Below are positions 1-5,658 of a stretch of 6,462 nt of DNA, piece after piece. A model generated the notes under the pieces. It saw only the letters and a program-made list of their open reading frames with translations. It had not been told where the DNA came from and ran no database searches. Source of the stretch: Opitutus sp. GAS368 (GTDB lineage Bacteria > Verrucomicrobiota > Verrucomicrobiia > Opitutales > Opitutaceae); NCBI GenBank assembly GCA_945862035.1, contig CAMAXB010000175.1, positions 1-6,462 on the forward strand, given 5' to 3'. The position numbers and the translations under genes were made by a program. Positions within the stretch are counted from its first letter, which is position 1. Every line of letters begins with the position of its first letter.

Positions 1-249
1 GAGCAGCCACTCCACCTCGGGATTGCCGCGGGACATCGCGTTGCCGATCACGACGAGATCCGGCGCCAGCCCCTGGAGGCGAACCGGATCGTAGCCCTCG
101 TGCAGCGTGATTCCGGCATCCGCCAGAACCGTGCTCATCGGCGGATAGACCCCGGAGTCCGCACCCAGCACCTCGTGCCCGGCCGCGCGCGCGAGCAGCG
201 CCGCGTTGCCCATCGCCGTCCCGCAAATGCCCATGAAATAGACCCGCAT
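1..249 (-). CDS. mpl: Mpl: UDP-N-acetylmuramate:L-Ala-gamma-D-Glu-meso-DAP ligase, N-terminal 83 residues (partial)
   Basis: Mpl is a cytoplasmic Mur-family ligase that attaches the recycled tripeptide L-Ala-gamma-D-Glu-meso-DAP to UDP-MurNAc with ATP, returning old peptidoglycan to the biosynthetic pathway. The reading frame begins at the ATG complementary to 247-249 and runs off the window at base 1. Residues 1-20 form the nucleotide-sugar-binding Rossmann start, with MGICGTAMGNAALLA closely matching the GICGTFMGG region of E. coli Mpl. YPPMST (about 35-40) and VVIGNAMSRGNPEVE (about 67-81) are also characteristic of Mpl and separate it from MurC. Only about a fifth of the usual roughly 450 residues is present, so the ATP-binding and C-terminal domains are not visible. 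No Shine-Dalgarno sequence precedes the ATG, but the Rossmann motif follows it directly, so the start is convincing. A hairpin at 265-295 lies just upstream. The gene is 280 bp downstream of the three-gene operon and is probably expressed separately. Confidence 0.95.
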   Translation of the reverse strand, partial: MRVYFMGICGTAMGNAALLARAAGHEVLGADSGVYPPMSTVLADAGITLHEGYDPVRLQGLAPDLVVIGNAMSRGNPEVEWLL

Positions 250-264
250 GATTGTCCGAGGAGT

Positions 265-295
265 TCTGAAAGTGGTGACGGACCGTTCTTTCAGA
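265..295 (-). promoter_or_regulatory. Stem-loop just upstream of mpl (possible leader hairpin or operator)
   Basis: TCTGAAAG at 265-272 is the exact reverse complement of CTTTCAGA at 288-295. The 15-nt loop can form a further GGT/ACC pairing (274-276 with 282-284). The stem ends 15 nt before the mpl start codon, so in an mpl transcript it would sit at the 5' edge of the ribosome landing region. It could be an mRNA leader structure, a binding site for a dimeric regulator, or chance. There is no U-tract on either side, so an intrinsic terminator is unlikely. The perfect 8-bp arms are seen directly; the role is inferred. Confidence 0.35.
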
Positions 296-331
296 GCCCT
301 GCCCAGGCGCGAGTCTTTCCTGCCTTGCTCG

Positions 332-400
332 AGTGGCATGGGTCTCCTGACCCATGACGCCCGCCTGGCGATCTCCACGGGTCGGGAGACCCGTGCCACT
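332..400. repeat. REP/BIME-like nested palindromic element
   Basis: Two perfect 8-bp hairpins lie in opposite orientation: CATGGGTC/GACCCATG (337-344 and 349-356, loop TCCT) and CACGGGTC/GACCCGTG (376-383 and 388-395, loop GGGA). The whole left unit 332-353 is also an inverted repeat of the right unit 379-400, matching at 20 of 22 positions. The two differences (339 and 348) let each small hairpin keep its own perfect pairing, which looks like compensatory change. A 19-nt spacer (357-375) separates the hairpins. This is the layout of paired, inverted REP units (BIMEs). It lies in the gap between the operon and mpl and could act as a transcript end or 3' stabiliser. Copy number in the genome cannot be judged from one window. 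Confidence 0.7.
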
Positions 401-529
401 TCCATTCTCAAGCCATCGACAGGATTTGCAGGAATCGGAGACTAGATGGACAGGAGGCTGGCCGATGAATTACCGGACGTGGGAACCGCACCTTCCGGAA
501 GATGGGCCATCCGTAGGCGGCACCTTGGC
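401..529. other. Non-coding remainder of the gap between the operon and mpl
   Basis: No convincing gene is seen here. The stretch holds a degenerate CAGGAtt-type repetition (ACAGGATT at 419-426, CAGGAAT at 429-435, ACAGGAGG at 450-457) and a short palindrome CTTCCGGAAG at 492-501. Neither makes a terminator, because no hairpin followed by a T-run is present downstream of the operon's last stop codon at 530-532. Transcription may therefore end by a factor-dependent route or at the REP-like element further on. Confidence 0.4.
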
Positions 530-1246
530 CTACTCCGCGGGGGTAAACTCGGCGATCAGCGCACTCCAGCGCGCGGTCGTGAACTGCTGGCCGAGTACGC
601 GGCGGACTTCCTTCACCCGCCCCAGCCGGGCCGCTTCCTCGTCGCGCCCCACGGCTCCCGTCGGCAGGCTGGCCACGCGTTTCTCGAGGCGTTTGATTTC
701 GTGATCGAGAACATCCAGCGCGGCCTTCGTTTCTGCCGCATTGGCCGGGTTCGGAGCCAGGCTGACCAGATCGAAGGCGAGTTCGCGATTCAAGGGGCGC
801 GGTTCCGTCTTCAACGGCGCCAGGAAAGTCGCCAGCCGCTGATACTGCAGGTTGATGTCGTACCGCAGTTCATCGTATTTCACCTGGTCGAAGACCGGCT
901 TCGCCTCCCCGTCGCCGCGACCTCCGTAGCCCGCGCCCGCGCCCGCGCCGCCGCGGCCCCCGCCACCGCCCATCATCATGCCTTCGGGAAGCTTCCAGCC
1001 CAGCTGGACGGCCCGGCGCTTCAGCATATTAAGGTAGCCCGAGACGATGACCTTGTTCACCGGATCGAAATAATGGGCAAAGGTGGCGTCCAGCCGGAGG
1101 AAATCCGTGGTCAGCACCTTAAAGTCGGCCGGGTGATCTTCCACCGCCGGGGCAGCGTCCTGCGCCGGCAAGATCGTGGGAGCGGCGAGGCCCAGAACTA
1201 AGAGCGCGGCAACGCAGGGCCGAAGGAACCGAGTGAGACGTGGCAT
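530..1246 (-). CDS. Small exported protein of unknown family with Gly-rich linker, third gene of the DUF1592/DUF1552 operon
   Basis: I do not recognise this 238-residue family. Residues 1-28 form a Sec-type signal peptide (basic PRLTRFLRP, hydrophobic VAALLVLGLAAP), with likely cleavage near PAQ-DAAP. Cys11 lies before the hydrophobic core and is not in a lipobox, so this is a soluble secreted protein rather than a lipoprotein. The mature part has an aromatic, mostly helical segment (about 40-88), a Gly-rich low-complexity linker at 89-113 (bases 908-982), then a Tyr-rich segment (DELRYDINLQYQRL, about 125-138) and a charged, probably helical or coiled-coil tail (about 171-222). There is no cysteine in the mature protein and no enzyme motif. 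The start lies 38 bp after the DUF1552 stop, so cotranscription is likely. The exported partners on both sides suggest an accessory or structural role outside the cytoplasm, which is inference. The ATG at 1244-1246 directly opens the signal peptide but lacks a Shine-Dalgarno sequence. Confidence 0.85.
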   Translation of the reverse strand: MPRLTRFLRPCVAALLVLGLAAPTILPAQDAAPAVEDHPADFKVLTTDFLRLDATFAHYFDPVNKVIVSGYLNMLKRRAVQLGWKLPEGMMMGGGGGRGGAGAGAGYGGRGDGEAKPVFDQVKYDELRYDINLQYQRLATFLAPLKTEPRPLNRELAFDLVSLAPNPANAAETKAALDVLDHEIKRLEKRVASLPTGAVGRDEEAARLGRVKEVRRVLGQQFTTARWSALIAEFTPAE

Positions 1247-1284
1247 GGGATATTCCGGGAGTTGGCGAGGCGGCTGGATGGAGC

Positions 1285-2631
1285 TTAGGTCATGTCCAGA
1301 CCGCGCATCGTGCCCGTCGAGGACGAGAACTTGTCCACCTCGATGCCCAGACGATGCAGGACGGAGAGATGCAGGTTGGTGAGCGGATAGTTGCGCTCCC
1401 GATCGAACACGAGGTGCTGGCCGTGCTTGAAGCCGCCACCGGCGAAGATCACCGGGAGATTTTTGGTCACATGCGAGTTGCCGTCGCTCAGGTTCGAGCC
1501 GAACAGGACCATCGTGCGATCGAGCAGCGTGTCGGCGCCTTCCTTCACGGCCTTCAGGCCGGTCAGCATGGTATTAACCGCCTTCAATTGCGCGGTGTCG
1601 AGCGCCTGCAACTGGGCGAGCTTGGACTCGGACTTTCCGTGGTGGGAAAGACCGTGGTAACCCTCCGTGATCGCCACATCGAGCGGGCTCTCGACCACCG
1701 GCGTGCCGGTGCAACTGATGAAGAGCGTGACAGCGCGGGACGAGTCGGTCTCGAAGACGAGCCGGGTGAGGTCCATCATCTGTTTCACCTTTTCGATGAA
1801 CCGGGCCGAGTTGGTCTCGTCGATGGGCGCTGAACTCGCGACCTTCGACTTCGGCGTCTTTTCCCAGCCCTGGGACACCTTCAGCCGGTTCTCGAGGTCG
1901 CGCACGCTGGTCAGGTATTGATCGATGCGATCGCGATCCGTGGCATCGAGATCACGCTCGAGTCCCTTCACCTGCTCGGTGATCGTGTCCATGATGCTGC
2001 GACCCACGGCAAGCCGCTGGACCTGCGCGTCGATCTCGGCCGCATCGCCCTGGACGAAGAGCTGCTTGAAGACCGCCGACGGGCTCTGTTCCGGAGGGAT
2101 GGCCACGCCGCTGCGGGTGTAGGACAACGAGGTGTTGCCGTTGACCGCGAGGGTGAGCGAAGGCAGCCGCGTCTGGATACCGATCCGTTCAGCCACGAGT
2201 TGATCGAGGGAAATCGTGTTCTTGAACGAGCCGCTGCCCGAGCCGGGCGCGCCCGTGAGAAAGCAAACTTCCGTCGAGTGACTGTTGCTCACCGAAGGAA
2301 GCGAGACGCCGGTGAAGACCGTGAAATCGTTCCGGTGATCGGCCAGCATCTTCAGGTAGGGCGAGGCCATGTAGTCACGTCCCGCACCGGAGGGAGCGAA
2401 CTGATCCACGAGCATGCCCAAGTTCGTGTTGGCCGCGAAAAACCGGCGCGGCTTCGCCCCCGCCGCGAGGGCCGACGACGACTGCGCGCGGGCGAAGCTG
2501 GGCAGCATCGCGTTGAGCAACGGGAGAGACAGCGCGACGCCGGTGCCGCGAAGAAAATGACGGCGGGACATCGGGGTCCGGGTGGAGATATACGGTCCGG
2601 CGAAGGGCTGAGTCTGGGGCGTGTTTTTCAT
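1285..2631 (-). CDS. DUF1552-family protein with twin-arginine (Tat) signal
   Basis: This 448-residue protein matches the DUF1552 family, which is abundant in Planctomycetota, Verrucomicrobiota and myxobacteria and is usually encoded beside a DUF1592 cytochrome. Residues 22-29 (SRRHFLRG) are a clear twin-arginine motif, followed by a hydrophobic stretch (GVALSLPLLNAML) and cleavage near SFARA-Q at 45-50, so export in a folded state by Tat is expected. The mature domain shows family hallmarks: FFAANTNLGML (64-74), STEVCFLTGA (119-128), HGLSHHG (326-332), LFGSNLSDGNSH (376-387) and LPVIFAGGGF (392-401). The His- and Asp-containing GSNLSDGNSH and HGLSHHG segments recall metal-binding loops of the related DUF1501 / alkaline-phosphatase-like proteins; metal binding is inferred. 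The start at 2629-2631 adds 20 residues before the Tat region, and the ATG at 2569-2571 (Met21, just before SRRHFLRG) is a good alternative. It lies 39 bp after the DUF1592 stop. The reaction catalysed is unknown. Confidence 0.93.
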   Translation of the reverse strand: MKNTPQTQPFAGPYISTRTPMSRRHFLRGTGVALSLPLLNAMLPSFARAQSSSALAAGAKPRRFFAANTNLGMLVDQFAPSGAGRDYMASPYLKMLADHRNDFTVFTGVSLPSVSNSHSTEVCFLTGAPGSGSGSFKNTISLDQLVAERIGIQTRLPSLTLAVNGNTSLSYTRSGVAIPPEQSPSAVFKQLFVQGDAAEIDAQVQRLAVGRSIMDTITEQVKGLERDLDATDRDRIDQYLTSVRDLENRLKVSQGWEKTPKSKVASSAPIDETNSARFIEKVKQMMDLTRLVFETDSSRAVTLFISCTGTPVVESPLDVAITEGYHGLSHHGKSESKLAQLQALDTAQLKAVNTMLTGLKAVKEGADTLLDRTMVLFGSNLSDGNSHVTKNLPVIFAGGGFKHGQHLVFDRERNYPLTNLHLSVLHRLGIEVDKFSSSTGTMRGLDMT

Positions 2632-2670
2632 GGGGACAGGATTGGGCGGCGGACGGATAAGCGGGTAAGA

Positions 2671-5475
2671 TTACTTGTTCAGGAAGAGCTCACTCTGGAC
2701 GATTTCGTCCACGATGCTGCGCACACCGAACTGGCTGGCGCGGGTCTTTTCCAGGATCTGCTCGATGCGTTCGCGGTCGCTGAAGCGAACCGGAGCGCCG
2801 GTGGCGAAGATCGAAAGCTGCTTCACCAGGTTGCGGGCAATCTGCGCCTCATCCTGAAGTAGGAGTCGCTTGAAATCCCGCACGTCGTTGAACGTCCGGC
2901 CATCGGCCATGGCGCCGCTGGGGTCGACGGGTAAAGCGTGGAAGAAGGCCAGCGGCCAGCCGTTGTGGCCGAAGCCCGTCGCCGGTTTTTGGCCGGCGGC
3001 GGCCAAGGCGCGGTAGCGGGTGCGGTAGCCACCCATGACGTCAAAGCTCTCCAGCGCAAAACCAGGGGGATCGATCTTCCGATGACACTGCGCACAGCTC
3101 TCGTCAGCCCGATGTTTGTCGAGCTGCTGCCGGATCGTCACGGCCCCGCGCACATCGGGCTCGACGGCCGGAACCGCGGCCGGCGGCGGCGGCAGCTCAT
3201 AGCCCACGATCCGTTCCATGATCCATTTGCCCCGCAGGACCGGCGAAGTGGTGCTACCGTTGGCCGTCACCTTGAGTACGATGGCCTGGGTCATCATGCC
3301 GCCACGGACACTCCCGGCGGGCAGGGCCACCTTGCGCATTTCGACGCCTTCGACGCCGCCAATCTTGTAATGCTCGGCGAGGCGGTCGTTGAGGTACGTG
3401 AAATCCGAATCCACCACGGTCCGGGCGGGAAGATTCTGCCGGAGCTGTTCGGCAAAGAAGTAGCGCGGTTCATCCAACGCCGCTTCCTTGAGCGCGTCGT
3501 CGACGAAATAATCGTTATAAAGGGACAGGTCCACCGAGGTCTCATCCATCCGCCGGACTTCGAGCCAGTAATCGAGGAAGGCGTTGACGAAACGTTGTGA
3601 CTTCGAGTCCGCAAGGAGCCGCGCCGTTTCCGCTCGCAGGACGGCGGGCTGGTGCAACTCCCCTTTCGCCGCGCGATCGCGCAGAGCCGCGTCCGGGGGC
3701 GAATTCCACAGGAAGAATGCCAGCCGATCCGCGAGGGCGAAGTCATCCAGGCGGCCGGGTTTCTCGTCGAGGTAAACGAAGCCGGGCGAAGCCAGCACCG
3801 CCTGATAACAGGCGAGCAGGGAGCCCGCGAAGCCGAGGCCTTCCCCGTGCCACTTCTTGAACAAGCCGACAAAGAGCGCGACGTCCTTTTCCTGCACCGG
3901 CCGGCGATAGGCCTGGGCCAGGAAGCTGCGAATCAGGCGGTCGGCATCCGCGAGCGGATTCGCGGACTCGACCTCCACGCGGGTCTTCAGTACCGCGCCC
4001 CCATCATTGGCATTGTTCTGCTGCCCGGGTGCGCCGCCTCGACCCCCGCGGCCACCGCCTTGGCCGAGCAGCTCGATGATCACGCCTCCCTTGGGATCCA
4101 TGGCTCGCTTGAGGGGCAAGTCGCCAAAGAGCAGCCTGTATCCAGCGTCCGTCGACTCGTCGTAGAGCGGACCTTCGATTTCCATCCAGCGGAACGCCAC
4201 GCCCGGCACGCCGTCGCGCTGGGCCAGTTGATTGGTGTACGCGTCGATGGCGGTGAAGCCGGGACGCGAGCGGAAGAACCGCACCGCATCCGTCGCGATG
4301 TTACCGCCCTGCGGAAGCCAGACATCCTTCAAATCGTAGACACCCACCTCAGGATGGAGGTCAAACCGTCCGACCTCGCCATAGTAGCCCTCGCCGCGAC
4401 CGCCGGTCTTGGTGTAAACCTTAAGCGGCTCGGAACGGCGACCCGGGCTGACGTCGGCATGATTCGGACGGTACCACTCGGGCGCGACGTAGGCCTGCGC
4501 AATGGCCTTCTCATCCGTCAGTGCGTCGCCCGGCACAACGCCCTTGACGCGCGAACCATTGGGCCCGACCCAGACCGTGTGACCCTTGAAACGCAGGTTA
4601 TAGCGGCCGGTCACCGGCGCACGAAAACTCCAGGGGTAATTGTTGCCGATCTGAAAATGACTCGCCGTGAAGGCCATGCCCTCCTCCTCGCGCCGCACCG
4701 GATCCGAATCTCCGACCGTTAGCGGCGCTGTCCGCGTCAACGCCGGCAGATCCGGTCCCGATCCGAGCACCGGAAACCGGCCGCGATCAGGATTGCCGTC
4801 CTGGCTGCTGAAGCTAACCGCGTCGCGCGCCCAGTAGCGCGTCAGGGTCGTCGACGGGCGGACAAATTTGGTCGCCATCACCTGCCGCATCGCGCCGTTC
4901 GCGGCGTCCACATACTTCTGCATGTGCACGAACGACACATCGAGCGCACGGCTCACCTTGTTGAAGTTCGACGACTCGCCGTCCTCCGGCAGGATGCCTT
5001 GAATCTGAAGCCACGGCGCGGAAAGCAGGTCGCGAAGGGCGTTTTCATACTCGCTGCGGTTGAGGCGGCGCCGGGTGGCCCGGCCCGACTTCGCGAGCAA
5101 TTCCTGCTCCGAACCGATTAGGGACGATGAGAGATTCGTCAGGAAGCCGGACATTTCGGATGCGACCGGACGCTTCTTTTCCTTGGGCGGCATCTCGCCG
5201 TGCTGCACGCGATCGTGCATCTTCACCCACAACGAGAAGTTGTTCGAATCTGTGGGCGTGAAATCCAGGGCCGTCAGGTCGAGACCGCCTTCCTTGTCGA
5301 CGTCGTTATGGCAACTCGAGCAATGCCGATCGGTGAAGTCCCGGATCTCCGACTCCGCGGCGAGGGAAGCTCCCCGGACAGGCAAATGCGCCAGCAGGGT
5401 CAGGGCGGAAACAAGAACGGAAGCGATCATGGACTGGCGACGGCAGGAAGTAGATGGCAGGGGCATGAATCTCAT
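2671..5475 (-). CDS. Exported two-heme-motif cytochrome, PSCyt1-DUF1587-DUF1595-DUF1592-DUF1588-DUF1585
   Basis: A signal peptide occupies about residues 1-40 (basic start, hydrophobic MIASVLVSALTLLA, cleavage near RGASLA). A cytochrome c-like domain follows, with CSSCH at 52-56 (bases 5308-5322), GGLDL at 63-67 and GEMPP at 93-97, whose Met is the likely axial ligand. DUF1587 starts near 135 (RRLNRSEYENALRDLL). Residues 215-470 are a less conserved, beta-rich-looking insert (PWSFRAPVTGRYNLRFKG). A Gly/Arg-rich linker occupies 471-491. DUF1595 spans about 512-570 (RSFLAQAYRRPV), DUF1592 about 575-705 (ADRLAFFLWNSPPDAALRD), and DUF1588 about 722-820 with a second heme motif CAQCHRKIDPPGFALE at 794-809. 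DUF1585 is at about 864-934, ending SELFLNK. Length and order are normal for the family. It is the first gene of the operon with DUF1552. Attachment of c-type heme outside the cytoplasmic membrane is expected, and an electron-transfer or oxidative role is plausible but unproven. ATG at 5473-5475 is preferred over Met16 because the latter would remove the basic n-region; Met4 is possible. Confidence 0.94.
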   Translation of the reverse strand: MRFMPLPSTSCRRQSMIASVLVSALTLLAHLPVRGASLAAESEIRDFTDRHCSSCHNDVDKEGGLDLTALDFTPTDSNNFSLWVKMHDRVQHGEMPPKEKKRPVASEMSGFLTNLSSSLIGSEQELLAKSGRATRRRLNRSEYENALRDLLSAPWLQIQGILPEDGESSNFNKVSRALDVSFVHMQKYVDAANGAMRQVMATKFVRPSTTLTRYWARDAVSFSSQDGNPDRGRFPVLGSGPDLPALTRTAPLTVGDSDPVRREEEGMAFTASHFQIGNNYPWSFRAPVTGRYNLRFKGHTVWVGPNGSRVKGVVPGDALTDEKAIAQAYVAPEWYRPNHADVSPGRRSEPLKVYTKTGGRGEGYYGEVGRFDLHPEVGVYDLKDVWLPQGGNIATDAVRFFRSRPGFTAIDAYTNQLAQRDGVPGVAFRWMEIEGPLYDESTDAGYRLLFGDLPLKRAMDPKGGVIIELLGQGGGRGGRGGAPGQQNNANDGGAVLKTRVEVESANPLADADRLIRSFLAQAYRRPVQEKDVALFVGLFKKWHGEGLGFAGSLLACYQAVLASPGFVYLDEKPGRLDDFALADRLAFFLWNSPPDAALRDRAAKGELHQPAVLRAETARLLADSKSQRFVNAFLDYWLEVRRMDETSVDLSLYNDYFVDDALKEAALDEPRYFFAEQLRQNLPARTVVDSDFTYLNDRLAEHYKIGGVEGVEMRKVALPAGSVRGGMMTQAIVLKVTANGSTTSPVLRGKWIMERIVGYELPPPPAAVPAVEPDVRGAVTIRQQLDKHRADESCAQCHRKIDPPGFALESFDVMGGYRTRYRALAAAGQKPATGFGHNGWPLAFFHALPVDPSGAMADGRTFNDVRDFKRLLLQDEAQIARNLVKQLSIFATGAPVRFSDRERIEQILEKTRASQFGVRSIVDEIVQSELFLNK

Positions 5476-5557
5476 GAGGCGTAATTGAGGTATGAAGGCG
5501 GCGCCGAGGACGATCGAAAGACGGCGGACAAGCAGACCGCTGCCGGGGCATAAATCC

Positions 5558-5591
5558 GACTAGGACTGGAGCGAAGGGGTAAGTCCTGGTC
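5558..5591. promoter_or_regulatory. Stem-loop in the leader of the DUF1592-DUF1552 operon
   Basis: GACTAGGACT (5558-5567) and AGTCCTGGTC (5582-5591) are inverted repeats that pair at 9 of 10 positions, around a 14-nt loop; the tenth pair is a G-U wobble on the plus strand and a C-A mismatch on the minus strand. The structure lies 83-116 bp before the DUF1592 start. Immediately next to it, GTCA-AAAA-TGAC (5589-5600) is a small palindrome. It may be a transcript leader structure or a regulator site. No known riboswitch class is recognised. Confidence 0.35.
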
Positions 5592-5658
5592 AAAAATGAC
5601 TCGGAGATAAGACGTATCCCTAGCCAGAAAGAGGTAAACTATTGTACTGAATGTTGTC
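5592..5658 (-). promoter_or_regulatory. AT-richer stretch, likely promoter region of the operon
   Basis: This stretch is clearly less GC-rich than its surroundings and lies 117-183 bp before the DUF1592 start, where a promoter for the minus-strand operon would be expected. Read on the minus strand it contains TACAAT (5646-5641), TTATCT (5612-5607) and TTTTTGACC (5598-5590), but none combine into a good -35/-10 pair with 16-18 bp spacing. The call rests on location and base composition only. Confidence 0.25.

Noticed and set aside
250..529. Search for a small gene or RNA in the gap upstream of mpl
   Set aside because: Short frames here have no plausible composition or start context, and the structure seen is accounted for by palindromes rather than a known RNA class.
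446..1201. Long open frame on the plus strand opposite the small exported protein
   Set aside because: It is antisense to a gene with a clear signal peptide; its translation is Arg/Ala/Gln-rich with no recognisable motif, as expected of GC-rich shadow frames.
1200..1246. Cys11 of the small exported protein as a lipoprotein attachment site
   Set aside because: The cysteine is before the hydrophobic core in RPCVAALLV and has no preceding L-[AS]-[GA] lipobox.
1918..2862. 314-residue plus-strand open frame crossing the DUF1552/DUF1592 junction
   Set aside because: Arg/Gly/His-rich, no domain, and entirely opposite strongly supported family members; a mirror of high GC content.
3652..4722. 356-residue plus-strand open frame
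   Set aside because: It lies wholly antisense to the DUF1592 gene, whose frame carries conserved domains through this interval.
5570..5646. TACAAT and TTGACC on the minus strand as a sigma70 promoter
   Set aside because: Each hexamer lacks a partner at 16-18 bp spacing, and TTGACC lies downstream of TACAAT, the wrong order for a single promoter.
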